Shown here one piece after another: positions 56,075-64,000 of a stretch of 64,000 nt of DNA. The stretch's first letter is position 1. The number at the start of each line of letters is the position of its first letter. This DNA is from Insolitispirillum peregrinum (GTDB lineage: Bacteria > Pseudomonadota > Alphaproteobacteria > Rhodospirillales > Rhodospirillaceae). The notes beneath the pieces are model-generated. The model searched no databases and was not told the DNA's origin. It was given only the letters and a program-made list of their open reading frames with translations. Both the position numbers and the translations under genes were made by a program. The DNA lies in assembly GCF_042665255.1 (NCBI RefSeq), contig NZ_JBHTCD010000015.1, one strand, 5' to 3'.

Positions 56075-56779
56075 TCACCCATAGCGATGCAGGCGGCTGC
56101 CATGATCTTTCAGCCAGCGTTCGTCCGCCGCATAATCCCCGGCGAGGTCCGCCACCAGTGCCCAGAAGCGGGGCGAGTGGTTCAGCTCGACCAGATGGGC
56201 GACTTCGTGGGCGACGACATAGGACAGAACGGGTTCCGGGGCCAGCACCAGCCGCCACGAAAAGGTCATGTCGCCGTGGCTGTTACAGCTTCCCCAGCGG
56301 CTGCGCACATCCCGAAACGAGACCCGGTTCAGCCGTCGGCCCAGTTGTGAGGCCAGTCGGTGCGCGCGCGGGGTAATTTCATCCTCAGCCCGCCGGATCA
56401 GGTAATCACGGACGCGACGCGGCAAATGTTCCGGCTGGCCGCTGACCCACAGAACCCCGTCCTCGGCCCAGACACCACGCCGGGCTTCGGGGGCCGGGCA
56501 GATGCGATGGGGCTGGCCGAGCAGGGGGATTTCTGCTCCGGCGGCAAAGGGGATGCGTGGGGGCAGAGCCGCCAGCCGGGTTTGCACCCAGGCGCGTTTG
56601 TCCTGCACAAACCCCAGCGCCACCCGCCGCGAGATGCCGGGCGGGTGGACCACCACCACCCGGTCGCGCAACCCGTCCACCCGCATCGACAGGCGGCGGG
56701 CGGTGGCGGACAGCTTCAGCTCGATGGCGATCTGTCTGCCGTTGCCAAGATCAAGCATCAGGGGTGAGGGGGAGGGCAC
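56075..56779 (-). CDS. YgjP-like M48/SprT-type metallopeptidase domain protein
   Basis: The 234-residue protein has the zinc-binding HEVAH motif in VVAHEVAHLVELNHSPRFW, preceded by the family signature RSRWGSCNSHGDMTFSWRLV. It starts at a GTG with GAGG 8 nt upstream; an ATG seven codons later is also possible. The role of this family (DUF45, sometimes called UTP pyrophosphatase or putative metalloprotease) is unsettled. It converges on the bax-like gene with 6 nt between stops. Confidence 0.8.
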   Translation of the reverse strand: MPSPSPLMLDLGNGRQIAIELKLSATARRLSMRVDGLRDRVVVVHPPGISRRVALGFVQDKRAWVQTRLAALPPRIPFAAGAEIPLLGQPHRICPAPEARRGVWAEDGVLWVSGQPEHLPRRVRDYLIRRAEDEITPRAHRLASQLGRRLNRVSFRDVRSRWGSCNSHGDMTFSWRLVLAPEPVLSYVVAHEVAHLVELNHSPRFWALVADLAGDYAADERWLKDHGSRLHRYG

Positions 56780-56800
56780 CGGAAAACCTCGTGTCAGGGG

Positions 56801-57259
56801 TTACAAATCCGGCCAGTCGACGATGTGGTATTCCAGCATCCCGACCTTCCGCTCGGAAATCGCCCGCCCGCGCAGGCTCATGCGGGCCTTGTGGATGCTG
56901 TCCGTGTCACCAGACACCAGTGGATGCCACCATTCCAGATCCTTGCCTTCGTGGATCAGGCGATAGGCGCAGGTGGACGGCAGCCAATAGGCTTTGGGGA
57001 TGAATTGCGGGAACAACTGCACACAGTCCGGCACAAAATCCCAGCGTTTCGGATACTTTGAGCACTTGCAGGAATTCAGGTCCAGCAGGCGGCAGGCGAC
57101 GTTGGTTTTGTGCAATTCGCCCGGGGTCCCGTCTTCGTTGTCATCGTCCTGCAATTTGTGCAGGCAGCATTTCCCGCAGCCATCGCACAGGGATTCCCAT
57201 TGTTCTGGTGTCATTTCGGCAAGCGGCACCGTTTTCCAGAAAGGGAGATCGTCAGCCAT
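56801..57259 (-). CDS. YcgN-family cysteine-cluster protein
   Basis: The 152-residue cytoplasmic protein carries the family's cysteine set: CDGCGKCCLHKL, CRLLDLNSCKCSKYP, PDCVQLF and CAYRL, which suggests a bound metal or Fe-S cluster (YkgJ/UPF0153-like). The ATG at 57259 has an AAGGA site 8 nt upstream. The function is unknown; the YgjP-like gene follows after 21 nt in the same direction. Confidence 0.82.
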   Translation of the reverse strand: MADDLPFWKTVPLAEMTPEQWESLCDGCGKCCLHKLQDDDNEDGTPGELHKTNVACRLLDLNSCKCSKYPKRWDFVPDCVQLFPQFIPKAYWLPSTCAYRLIHEGKDLEWWHPLVSGDTDSIHKARMSLRGRAISERKVGMLEYHIVDWPDL

Positions 57260-57357
57260 CGGCCTGTTCCTTGTTGTGGGTCCGCACTTCATCTGTGTGC
57301 GGCGTTTGCGCTTGCTTACCCAGCCGTCAGCATTCGGTCAACAGCGATCAATGGAAA

Positions 57358-57393
57358 CACCCCGCCCCGGCTCTTGTGGCCGGTGACGGGGTG
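57358..57393 (-). terminator. weak terminator after the PHA depolymerase gene
   Basis: CACCCCG (57358-57364) pairs with CGGGGTG (57387-57393), with an inner CCGG/CCGG stem. It begins 44 nt after the phaZ stop on the minus strand; the tail is only GTTTCC. Confidence 0.4.
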
Positions 57394-57436
57394 CTTTGCC
57401 CTCAGGGGAGGAAACCGTGTGTCGGTTATGCGCCAG

Positions 57437-58675
57437 TTATGCCCCGGTGCGGTTGTTGCGGTGCGTCAGGATGAACTCGCGCACGATCGGCATGATTTCT
57501 TCGCGCCAGCGGCGGCCGTTGAAAATGCCGTAATGGCCGACCTTCGGCTGCAGGTGCTGGCGATGGAAACGGGCGGGCAGGTTGCGGCACAGATCATGGG
57601 CGGCAACGGTCTGGCCTGCGCCGGTGATGTCGTCCTTTTCGCCTTCGACGGTCAGCAGGGCAACGTCGGTGATCGCCCCCAGATCAACCCGGCGACCGTG
57701 GACTTCCAGCACCCCGCGCGGCAGGCTGTGTTCCTTGAATACTTCGCGGATGGTGTCGAGGTAAAAGTCGCCCGGCAAGTCCATCACCGACAGGTATTCA
57801 TCATAGAATTCCCGGTGCTTTTCCGCCGAGTCGCCATCGCCCTTGATCAGGTGGCGGTAGTAGTGCAGGTGAGCGTTGACGTGACGGTCCATGTTCATCG
57901 ACATGAAACCGCTGAGCTGCAGGAAACCGGGATAGACCCGGCGGCCACGACCGGCGTAGGTCATCGGCACGCTGTGAATCACCCGGTCGAGGAACCAGTC
58001 CATCGGGTGCTCATCGGCAAAGGCATTCACTGCGGTCGGGCTGCGGCGGGTGTCGATCGGCCCCCCCATCAGCACGATGCTGGCCGGGCGGTTGGGGTCG
58101 TTGTCTTCGGCCATCAGGGCGACGGCGGCCATCACCGGCACGCTGGGCTGGCAGACGGCCATCACCGTCGTTTGCGGGCCGAGGAATTCCAGGAAGGTCC
58201 GCACATAATCGACATAGCTGTCGAAATTGAAATTACCGGCCACCTGCGGCACATCGCGGGCGTTGACCCAGTCGGTGATGTACACCTCATGTTCCGGCAG
58301 CAGGGCTTCGACGGTGCCGCGCAGCAAGGTGGCATAGTGGCCGGACATCGGGGCCACCAGCAGCACGCGGGGGTGCAAATGCGGGCCATTGCCCCGTTCA
58401 AAATGCAGCAGGTCACAGAACGGCAGGCGCATCACCACCCGTTCGGTCACGCTGACCTGTTCCCCGTCAACGGTGGTGGTCGGCAGGTTGAACGGCGGCT
58501 TGGGGTACTGGCGGGTCATCCGCTCGAACAGTTCCGCGCTGGCGGCAAGGCTACGGGCAGAACTGGTATAGGACATCGGCAGCCAAGGGTGCGAGAACAT
58601 CGATTGCACTGTCTGCGCCAGCAGGCGCATGGGAGCCATCGCTGCGTGTTGCATCTCATGGAACTGGTACAGCAT
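57437..58675 (-). CDS. phaZ: intracellular polyhydroxyalkanoate depolymerase
   Basis: Hydrolyses stored poly-3-hydroxybutyrate granules in the cytoplasm. The 412-residue protein starts MLYQFHEMQHAAMAPMRLLA, typical of the family, and has the nucleophile motif AVCQPSVPVMAAV (Cys instead of Ser, as in Ralstonia PhaZ1), the Asp in VEGEKDDITG and the His in VGHYGIF. The ATG at 58675 with GGAGGG about 11 nt upstream was chosen. No phasin or synthase gene lies nearby. Confidence 0.9.
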   Translation of the reverse strand: MLYQFHEMQHAAMAPMRLLAQTVQSMFSHPWLPMSYTSSARSLAASAELFERMTRQYPKPPFNLPTTTVDGEQVSVTERVVMRLPFCDLLHFERGNGPHLHPRVLLVAPMSGHYATLLRGTVEALLPEHEVYITDWVNARDVPQVAGNFNFDSYVDYVRTFLEFLGPQTTVMAVCQPSVPVMAAVALMAEDNDPNRPASIVLMGGPIDTRRSPTAVNAFADEHPMDWFLDRVIHSVPMTYAGRGRRVYPGFLQLSGFMSMNMDRHVNAHLHYYRHLIKGDGDSAEKHREFYDEYLSVMDLPGDFYLDTIREVFKEHSLPRGVLEVHGRRVDLGAITDVALLTVEGEKDDITGAGQTVAAHDLCRNLPARFHRQHLQPKVGHYGIFNGRRWREEIMPIVREFILTHRNNRTGA

Positions 58676-59085
58676 TCCGAAAACACCCTCCAAACGATAA
58701 TCTGAACCGCGCGCTGTGATGATAGGGCGCGTGGCGCCATCCCTGTGACTTTTGAAGATGAACCGGACGGTTCCGACTTTGAAGGGGGATCCCTGCGTCC
58801 AGTCGATTGTTATAATTTTGTTACTTCAATAGCGGTTTTGTCATAACAAATGTTGCGTGGCAACTGGAAAAAAGAACCATGGTGGTGAATTTCTGAGGAT
58901 AGGATAAATTCCCCGGCCCGAGACTCGGGTACTGTTCGTCTGCAGACGCCCGGATAGCGGAATAACCATGTTTGATGTGGTCTTTTGTGATAAATAATCC
59001 GATGCAAGTGTAAAATGGCGCTTGCCAAAGGGCCTGCGCTCTCATATCTACATATTCAGGACGTAATATTCATAGGAAACGCCCC
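58676..59085. other. 410-nt divergent intergenic region between phaZ and coaBC
   Basis: No gene is supported. The region is AT-richer than its surroundings and carries several palindromes: TTGTTATAA/TCATAACAA (58807-58849), GTTGC-GTG-GCAAC (58852-58864), CCCGAG-A-CTCGGG (58917-58929) and the perfect 12-mer CGTCTGCAGACG (58937-58948). It should hold the promoters of both genes; these palindromes are candidate regulator sites. Confidence 0.5.
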
Positions 59086-60318
59086 ATGCTCGCCGGACGC
59101 CGTATCCTGCTGATGATCTCGGGTGGGATTGCCGCTTACAAAAGCCTGGACCTTATCCGTCGTCTCCGCGATCAACGGGCGAGCGTGCGCTGTGTGCTGA
59201 CCAAAGGCGGGGCCGAATTCGTGACGCCGCTGACGGTGGCCGCCCTGTCTGAAAACAAGGTCTATCAGGATCTGTTTTCCCTGACCGACGAGGCCGAAAT
59301 GGGCCACATCCGCCTGTCCCGCGAGGCCGATCTGCTGGTGGTGGCACCGTGTACGGCGGACCTGATGGCCCGGATGGCAGGGGGCATGGCCGATGATCTG
59401 GCGGCAACGGTTCTGCTGGCCACCGACAAGCCGGTCCTGATCGCACCCGCGATGAACAGCTATATGTGGAACCATCCGGCGACGCAGGACAACCTGCGCA
59501 CCCTGACCCGGCGTGGCGTGATGACCGTTGGCCCGAATGACGGCATGCTGGCCTGTGGCGAGACCGGGGCGGGCCGGATGGCCGAAGTGCCGGAAATGAT
59601 GGCTGCCATCCTTGATTTCTTTCAGCGCCAGTCGTGGAAGCCGCTGGCCGGGCGGCGGGCATTGGTGACCAGTGGCCCGACCCATGAACCGATTGATCCG
59701 GTGCGCCTGATCGCCAACCGCTCGTCGGGTAAGCAGGGCCACGCGATTGCGCGGGCGCTGGCTGAACTGGGGGCCGAGGTGACGCTGGTCAGTGGCCCGG
59801 TCACCCTGCCGCCGCCGATCGGAGTCACCACGGTTGCAGTCGAAACGGCCCGCGAGATGCTGGCGGCCTGCCAGCGGGTGCAAATGGCCGAAACAACCCC
59901 GCTGGACATTGCCGTCTTTGCGGCGGCGGTGGCCGACTGGGGTGTTGATGGCAGTGCCCCGCAAAAGCTGAAAAAAACGCCGGGCGCGCCGCCGCCAGCG
60001 ATCCATCTGGTGCCCAATCCCGACATTCTGGCCACCATCGCCCAGTCTGCCACCCTGCGCCCGGCGCTGGTGGTGGGCTTTGCCGCTGAAACCGAACAGG
60101 TCATTGACCACGCCCGCGCCAAGCTGGCACGAAAGGGCTGTGACTGGATCTGTGCCAACGACGTGTCTCCGGCCAGCGGTACGTTTGGCGGTGACAGCAA
60201 CACTGTCCATCTGGTTCATGCTGATGGCGTCGAGTCCTGGCCGACGCTGGACAAAACCGCCGTTGCCCGCCGTCTGGCCGACCGGATTGCCAGCCGTTTT
60301 TCCCCTGTAACCGCCTGA
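59086..60318 (+). CDS. coaBC: bifunctional phosphopantothenoylcysteine decarboxylase/synthetase CoaBC
   Basis: Carries out two coenzyme A steps: ligation of cysteine to 4'-phosphopantothenate, then decarboxylation to phosphopantetheine. The 410-residue protein has the FMN-binding CoaC half (about 1-185; GGIAAYKS, active His in GHIRLS, PAMNSYMWNHPATQDN, ACGETGAGRM with the catalytic Cys) and the CoaB half (about 187-405; TSGPTHEPIDPVRLIANRSS, SGKQG). The dut gene starts 6 nt downstream, a common pairing. Confidence 0.96.
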   Translation: MLAGRRILLMISGGIAAYKSLDLIRRLRDQRASVRCVLTKGGAEFVTPLTVAALSENKVYQDLFSLTDEAEMGHIRLSREADLLVVAPCTADLMARMAGGMADDLAATVLLATDKPVLIAPAMNSYMWNHPATQDNLRTLTRRGVMTVGPNDGMLACGETGAGRMAEVPEMMAAILDFFQRQSWKPLAGRRALVTSGPTHEPIDPVRLIANRSSGKQGHAIARALAELGAEVTLVSGPVTLPPPIGVTTVAVETAREMLAACQRVQMAETTPLDIAVFAAAVADWGVDGSAPQKLKKTPGAPPPAIHLVPNPDILATIAQSATLRPALVVGFAAETEQVIDHARAKLARKGCDWICANDVSPASGTFGGDSNTVHLVHADGVESWPTLDKTAVARRLADRIASRFSPVTA

Positions 60319-60324
60319 GGCTTC

Positions 60325-60804
60325 ATGTCTACCATCTCGCTGCCCGTTACCGTTCTTTCCCATGGCGAAGGCCTGCCCCTGCCCGCCTATGCCACCGCCA
60401 GTTCGGCAGGCATGGACCTGCACGCCGCCATTCCGGCCGATCAGCCGCTGATGCTGGCACCCGGTGCGTGGGATCTGGTGCCGACCGGTCTGGCGATGGC
60501 TTTGCCCGATGGCTTTGAGGCGCAGGTGCGCCCGCGCTCGGGGCTGGCGGCCAAGCACGCGGTGACGGTGCTGAATGCGCCGGGGACCATTGACGCCGAT
60601 TACCGGGGCGAAGTGAAGGTGATCCTGATCAATCACGGCTCACAGCCGTTCGTGATCGAACGCGGCATGCGGATTGCCCAGATGGTGGTTGCGCCGGTGG
60701 TGCAGGCCGCCTGGCAGTCCTGCGCCGAACTGCCGTCCAGCGAACGCGGGACCGGTGGGTTCGGATCGACCGGTACCAGTGCGACGGTCGCGGCCCGCCC
60801 GTAA
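60325..60804 (+). CDS. dut: deoxyuridine 5'-triphosphate nucleotidohydrolase (dUTPase)
   Basis: Hydrolyses dUTP to dUMP and pyrophosphate, keeping uracil out of DNA. The 159-residue trimeric-type enzyme has all five motifs: SSAGMDLHA, PRSGLA, GTIDADYRGEV, RGMRIAQMVV and the C-terminal RGTGGFGSTG. 6 nt after coaBC. Confidence 0.97.
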   Translation: MSTISLPVTVLSHGEGLPLPAYATASSAGMDLHAAIPADQPLMLAPGAWDLVPTGLAMALPDGFEAQVRPRSGLAAKHAVTVLNAPGTIDADYRGEVKVILINHGSQPFVIERGMRIAQMVVAPVVQAAWQSCAELPSSERGTGGFGSTGTSATVAARP

Positions 60805-60869
60805 GAGGTTGTGCCTGTATTGGCGTGTCATTGTAACGACTTGTGCTGTTGACTGTTTGAGGCCCTGCC

Positions 60870-61325
60870 ATGCTCCGCCCCTCCAAGAAGATGCTGTTTG
60901 CCATCGAAGCCGTTCTCGACATCGCCTATCACGCGGGGGGCGAGCCGGTGCAGAGCCGGGAAATCACCCGCCGCCAGAACATTCCCCGCCGCTATCTTGA
61001 ACAGACCTTGCAACATCTGGTGCGGTCGGGGGTGCTGGTCGGGGTGCGCGGCCCGCGTGGAGGCTATCGGCTGGCGCGCGAACGGCGGCGGATCACCGTT
61101 GGCGAGATCGTCCGCGTCGTGCAGTCAATGGAAACCGAAGAAGACCTGTATCAGGACCTGCCGGGCAGCCCGCTGGGGCTGGAGGTGGTTCGTCCGATGT
61201 GGATGGACCTGCAGGAAGACCTGATGAAGCGGCTGGACGAGATTTCGATTGATGATCTGTGCATGAAGGCGTGGAAAAGCGGGCTGGATTGCGAGGCCGA
61301 AGAAAAGATGGACTTCACCATCTGA
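60870..61325 (+). CDS. Rrf2-family transcriptional regulator (CymR-like position)
   Basis: The 151-residue protein has the Rrf2 winged helix (1-80; MLFAIEAVLDIAYHAGGEPV, IPRRYLEQTLQHLVRSGVLV, GVRGPRGGYRLARERRRITV). The three-cysteine Fe-S ligand set of IscR/RirA is missing; the only cysteines are in the C-terminal DDLCMKAWKSGLDCEAEE. It sits directly upstream of cysK, like CymR in Gram-positives, where CymR with CysK represses cysteine metabolism. A role in cysteine control is inferred from this context. Confidence 0.85.
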   Translation: MLRPSKKMLFAIEAVLDIAYHAGGEPVQSREITRRQNIPRRYLEQTLQHLVRSGVLVGVRGPRGGYRLARERRRITVGEIVRVVQSMETEEDLYQDLPGSPLGLEVVRPMWMDLQEDLMKRLDEISIDDLCMKAWKSGLDCEAEEKMDFTI

Positions 61326-61343
61326 AAAAGTCCCCTCTGCCGG

Positions 61344-61372
61344 TTGCAATCCGGGCGGAGGACGCTTAAAAT
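61344..61372 (+). promoter_or_regulatory. candidate cysK promoter
   Basis: TTGCAA (61344-61349), a 17-nt spacer and TAAAAT (61367-61372) make a good sigma-70 type promoter 55 nt before the cysK ATG. Confidence 0.5.
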
Positions 61373-61391
61373 ACACCAAGCAGTGATTATA

Positions 61392-61405
61392 TGAATCGCT
61401 ATTCA
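61392..61405. promoter_or_regulatory. candidate Rrf2 operator before cysK
   Basis: TGAAT-CGCT-ATTCA is a perfect 5-bp inverted repeat flanked by TATA/CATA. It lies about 20 nt downstream of the predicted -10 box, a position suited to repression. Confidence 0.45.
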
Positions 61406-61427
61406 CATAAAAGACAGGGGAAATAGC

Positions 61428-62387
61428 ATGGCTGACAGCACCGCTTCCTTCCGTGGCCGTATTTATGACGATATCCTCGCCACCATTGGCGCGACTCCGC
61501 TGGTCCGCCTGTCCCGTCTGGCCGCCGATGCCGGGGTAAAGGCCGAGATTCTGGGCAAGTGTGAATTCTTCAACCCGCTGGCCAGCGTCAAGGATCGTAT
61601 TGGTCTGGCGATGGTCGAAGCCCTCGAAGCCGAAGGCAAGCTGACCAAGGATACCGTGCTGGTCGAACCGACTTCGGGCAACACCGGCATTGCGCTGGCC
61701 TTTGTCTGCGCCGCCAAGGGCTATCGCCTGATCCTGACCATGCCGGAAAGCATGTCGGTGGAACGCCGCAAGATGCTGAAGCATTTGGGGGCAGAGCTGG
61801 TGCTGACCCCGGCGGCCAAGGGCATGAAGGGGGCGGTTGAGCGTGCCAAGGAACTGGTGGCCGAACTGCCGAACGCCATCATTCCGCAGCAGTTTGAAAA
61901 CCCGGCCAACCCGGCGGTGCATCGTGCGACCACCGCCGAAGAAATCTGGGTCGATACCGATGGCGGCGTTGACGTGCTGATTTCCGGCGTTGGTACCGGC
62001 GGCACCATCACCGGCATTGGCGAAGTGCTGAAGGCGCGCAAGCCGGGGGTGAAGGTGATCGCGGTCGAGCCGGAAGACAGCCCGGTGCTGTCGGGCGGGG
62101 CTCCGGGCCCGCACAAGATTCAGGGCATTGGTGCCGGTTTCGTGCCGGGTGTGCTGAACAAGGACGTGTTCGACGAAGTGGTGCAGATCGGCAACGAGAC
62201 CGCCTTTGCCACCGCCCGTCGGGTGGCCCGTCTGGAAGGTCTGCCGGTGGGGATTTCCGGTGGTGCGGCTTTGGCCGCCGCACTGGAAGTGGCCGCCCGG
62301 CCGGAATTTGACGGCAAGAAGATTGTGGTCATCCTGCCGAGCTTTGCCGAACGGTACCTGTCGACGGCGCTGTTCGAAGATGCCTGA
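61428..62387 (+). CDS. cysK: cysteine synthase A (O-acetylserine sulfhydrylase)
   Basis: Makes L-cysteine from O-acetylserine and sulfide using PLP. The 319-residue protein has the PLP lysine (K55 in NPLASVKDRIG), the substrate loop TSGNTGIAL and the phosphate-binding GVGTGGTITG. The C-terminal LPSFAERYLSTALFEDA fits type A enzymes. An AGGGGAAATAGC stretch precedes the ATG. It follows the Rrf2 gene by 102 nt. Confidence 0.96.
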   Translation: MADSTASFRGRIYDDILATIGATPLVRLSRLAADAGVKAEILGKCEFFNPLASVKDRIGLAMVEALEAEGKLTKDTVLVEPTSGNTGIALAFVCAAKGYRLILTMPESMSVERRKMLKHLGAELVLTPAAKGMKGAVERAKELVAELPNAIIPQQFENPANPAVHRATTAEEIWVDTDGGVDVLISGVGTGGTITGIGEVLKARKPGVKVIAVEPEDSPVLSGGAPGPHKIQGIGAGFVPGVLNKDVFDEVVQIGNETAFATARRVARLEGLPVGISGGAALAAALEVAARPEFDGKKIVVILPSFAERYLSTALFEDA

Positions 62388-62425
62388 TCCTGCCTCGTCA
62401 GGATGTGACTGTTACGATTCGAGCG

Positions 62426-62455
62426 ACGGCCTCCCCCAGTGGGAGGCCGTTTTTT
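62426..62455 (+). terminator. terminator between cysK and the MarR gene
   Basis: A 10-bp perfect stem ACGGCCTCCC/GGGAGGCCGT with a 5-nt loop is followed by TTTTT. It serves cysK and may also act on the converging MarR transcript. Confidence 0.92.
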
Positions 62456-62460
62456 CATGC

Positions 62461-62937
62461 TTACAGGGTGGTGCGGACCAGCCAGCGCCGGAGGACCCGC
62501 TCGTCGTTGGCAGGCAGATCGGCCAGCAGTTCAGCCTCGACCACCGCCACCCGCTGCCGACAGTCAGCGAGCAGGGATTGTCCGCCGGTGGTGATGGTGT
62601 TCTCCAGAATCCGGCCATGGCTGGCGCTGGGCTGGCGTGCGATCGATCCCGCTTTTTCCAGATTGCCGACGATGACGGTGATGGTTTGCGGGGTCAACGA
62701 GGTCAGTTTGGCCAGATCGGCGTTGGAAATACCGGGATAGGCGGCAATCATGGTCAGAATGGCAAACTGCGGCGGGGTGACGCGCAGGTCTGACAGAGCG
62801 CGCTCCATCCGCAGGCGGTGGGCAGCGGCGGCCTGTTGCAGCAGATAGCCGATATGGCCCTGTTCGCCGCGTTTGCCTTCACCGGGGGCGGGAATGGCTG
62901 GTCGCCGGTTTTGGGGAGGGGATGGGGGCTTGCTCAT
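62461..62937 (-). CDS. MarR-family transcriptional regulator
   Basis: The 158-residue protein has a disordered N-terminus (1-25) and a MarR winged helix (VTPPQFAILTMIAAYPGISN, ADLAKLTSLTPQTITVIVGN, LEKAGSIARQPSASHGR). The redox Cys near the N-terminus of OhrR is absent; a single Cys lies at LLADCRQ. It is divergent from an AhpD-like gene, and a 19-nt palindrome in the shared promoter region is its likely operator. Confidence 0.88.
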   Translation of the reverse strand: MSKPPSPPQNRRPAIPAPGEGKRGEQGHIGYLLQQAAAAHRLRMERALSDLRVTPPQFAILTMIAAYPGISNADLAKLTSLTPQTITVIVGNLEKAGSIARQPSASHGRILENTITTGGQSLLADCRQRVAVVEAELLADLPANDERVLRRWLVRTTL

Positions 62938-62947
62938 AATATCAGAC

Positions 62948-62966
62948 CTCGAATATCATATTCGAG
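62948..62966. promoter_or_regulatory. candidate MarR operator
   Basis: CTCGAATATCATATTCGAG is a perfect 9-bp inverted repeat with one central base. A further half-site, TTCGAATAC, follows directly. It stands 11 nt before the MarR ATG and 38 nt before the divergent gene, so one protein could control both. Confidence 0.65.
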
Positions 62967-63003
62967 TTCGAATACTATCACAGACCATCCCGGAGGTCCA
63001 ACC

Positions 63004-63441
63004 ATGTCCCCTTTGCTGTCCTATGCCGACTTTGCTGCCCATATCGCTGGTGTCCCCGACGGATTGCGGGTGGCCAGTCAGGCGGTGAGCGTTCTTGATC
63101 CTGCGCTGGTCGAACTGGTCAAGCTGCGCGCGTCGCATCTGAATGCCTGCACCTTCTGCACCCACTATCATCTGGCTTTGGCGCGCAAGCTGGGTGTGCC
63201 GCAGGACAAGCTGGATCTGCTGTCGGTCTGGCGCGAGGCACCGCAGTTTTCAGCGCAGGAACGGGCGGCGCTGGCGTGGACTGAAGTCCTGACCCTGATG
63301 GCTGATCACCCGGAGCGCGCCGCCGCCGAAGCCGAGGTTACCGCCCACTTTGCGCCCGCCGAACTGGCAGCCCTGACCAGTGCCATTGCCATCATCAATG
63401 CGTGGAACCGCATTGCCGGTGGCTTGCGCTTTTCGGTGTAA
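63004..63441 (+). CDS. carboxymuconolactone decarboxylase/AhpD-like protein
   Basis: The 145-residue all-alpha protein has the AhpD-type redox motif CTFCTHYH (CxxC plus His) in LRASHLNACTFCTHYHLALA and the core AWTEVLTLMADHPE. Such proteins act as alkylhydroperoxidases or thiol reductants. The ATG at 63004 has a GGAGG site 6 nt upstream. Divergent MarR control suggests induction by an oxidant or aromatic compound; this is an inference. Confidence 0.88.
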   Translation: MSPLLSYADFAAHIAGVPDGLRVASQAVSVLDPALVELVKLRASHLNACTFCTHYHLALARKLGVPQDKLDLLSVWREAPQFSAQERAALAWTEVLTLMADHPERAAAEAEVTAHFAPAELAALTSAIAIINAWNRIAGGLRFSV

Positions 63442-63481
63442 GCGGTTTTTTCTGAAAAAAGGCGTTGCCGCATCGTTGCTT

Positions 63482-63510
63482 CAACAGCCCCGTGATCAAC
63501 CGGGCTGTTG
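63482..63510 (+). terminator. hairpin after the AhpD-like gene
   Basis: CAACAGCCC (63482-63490) pairs with GGGCTGTTG (63502-63510) around an 11-nt loop. The tail TTGT is short, so termination may be partial. Confidence 0.45.
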
Positions 63511-63532
63511 TTGTAATGATGCGGATCGCCCG

Positions 63533-64000
63533 ATGAACTCTCCCAAATCCTCTCGCAGTCGCCTGTGGTTCCTGTGGCATTCCTGGCTGGCGATGCCGGT
63601 CTGGCTGTTCATGCTGTTTGTGTGCGTCACGGGATGTCTGGCGGTGATCAGCCCGGAACTGACCTGGCTGTTCAATCCGGCCTTGCGAGTCAGCGAGGAT
63701 GGCCCGGCGGCTCCGCTGTCGGCATTGGCGGCCGCGGCACAGGCCAGTCTCCCCACCGGGCGGGTCAGTGCGCTGGTGTGGCTGGATGCCACCACCCCGC
63801 TGGCGGTGGCGGTCAAGGTGGCCTTGCCCAGCGGATTCGAGCAAACGGCGTGGGTCAATCCGGTGACGGCGCAGGTGCAGGCGGTGACCAGCGGTATGTC
63901 GTTGCGCTCGTTTTTCCGTTCGCTGCACGGCTGGCTGTTGGTCTATCCGGGCGGCTGGTTTGTGGTCAGCGCGATGGGGCTGCCGCTGTTGGGGTCGCTG
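63533..64000 (+). CDS. PepSY-associated membrane protein (N-terminal part)
   Basis: The gene runs off the window; 156 residues are visible. It opens with a basic start (MNSPKSSRSRLWFLWHSWLA), one membrane helix (about 18-42) with the family's W-H-x-W pattern, and a periplasmic region ending in a second conserved FFRSLHGWLL and a helix, as in PepSY_TM proteins (PiuB-like), often tied to iron-siderophore uptake. The ATG lies 23 nt after the hairpin; its binding site is weak. Confidence 0.78.
   Translation, partial: MNSPKSSRSRLWFLWHSWLAMPVWLFMLFVCVTGCLAVISPELTWLFNPALRVSEDGPAAPLSALAAAAQASLPTGRVSALVWLDATTPLAVAVKVALPSGFEQTAWVNPVTAQVQAVTSGMSLRSFFRSLHGWLLVYPGGWFVVSAMGLPLLGSL

Noticed and set aside
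58810..59028. 72-codon leftward frame upstream of phaZ
   Set aside because: No ribosome binding site or similarity, and it spans several palindromes in a likely promoter region.

Overview
The window reads as chromosome of a free-living, motile, high-GC alphaproteobacterium, most likely in the Rhodospirillales. I infer this from the gene content: a hybrid CheA, a ChpT-type phosphotransferase, ribosomal operons without rpsD, infA or rpmJ, two near-identical tuf genes, a PHA depolymerase, and Rhodospirillales-like protein sequences. No rRNA gene, plasmid origin or CRISPR array is visible.

Layout. 1-8.6 kb: the start of a probable IS transposase, then a leftward chemotaxis operon (hybrid cheA, cheY, cheB, cheR), a ChpT-like gene, and two small-family genes (DUF3553, DUF2478). 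8.6-9.96 kb: a dispersed repeat carrying a nested palindromic element, tRNA-Thr, and rlmB. 10-43.7 kb: the core information-processing block, all rightward: tRNA-Tyr, tRNA-Gly, tuf, tRNA-Trp, secE, nusG, rplKAJL, rpoBC, rpsL, rpsG, fusA, second tuf, then the S10, spc and alpha gene sets through secY, adk, rpsM, rpsK, rpoA and rplQ, closed by a clear terminator. Within it are consensus-like promoters (before tRNA-Trp, rpsL and rpsM) and stable hairpins at the larger gaps.

43.7-49.8 kb: a second copy of the dispersed repeat, then a leftward six-gene operon: a GntR/FCD regulator and a complete branched-chain amino acid type ABC transporter. 49.8-52 kb: a repeat-rich intergenic region and a 550-residue protein of lower GC with two nuclease-like motifs; this is the most unusual locus here. 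52-54.8 kb: an uncharacterised permease coupled to an FAD oxidoreductase. 54.9-64 kb: a Bax-like glucosaminidase, YgjP-like metalloprotease, YcgN cysteine-cluster protein, PHA depolymerase, coaBC, dut, an Rrf2 regulator with cysK, a MarR regulator divergent from an AhpD-like gene, and the start of a PepSY membrane protein.

Coordinates of genes include the stop codon. All functional calls rest on recognition of motifs and family resemblance by eye; no database search was run.
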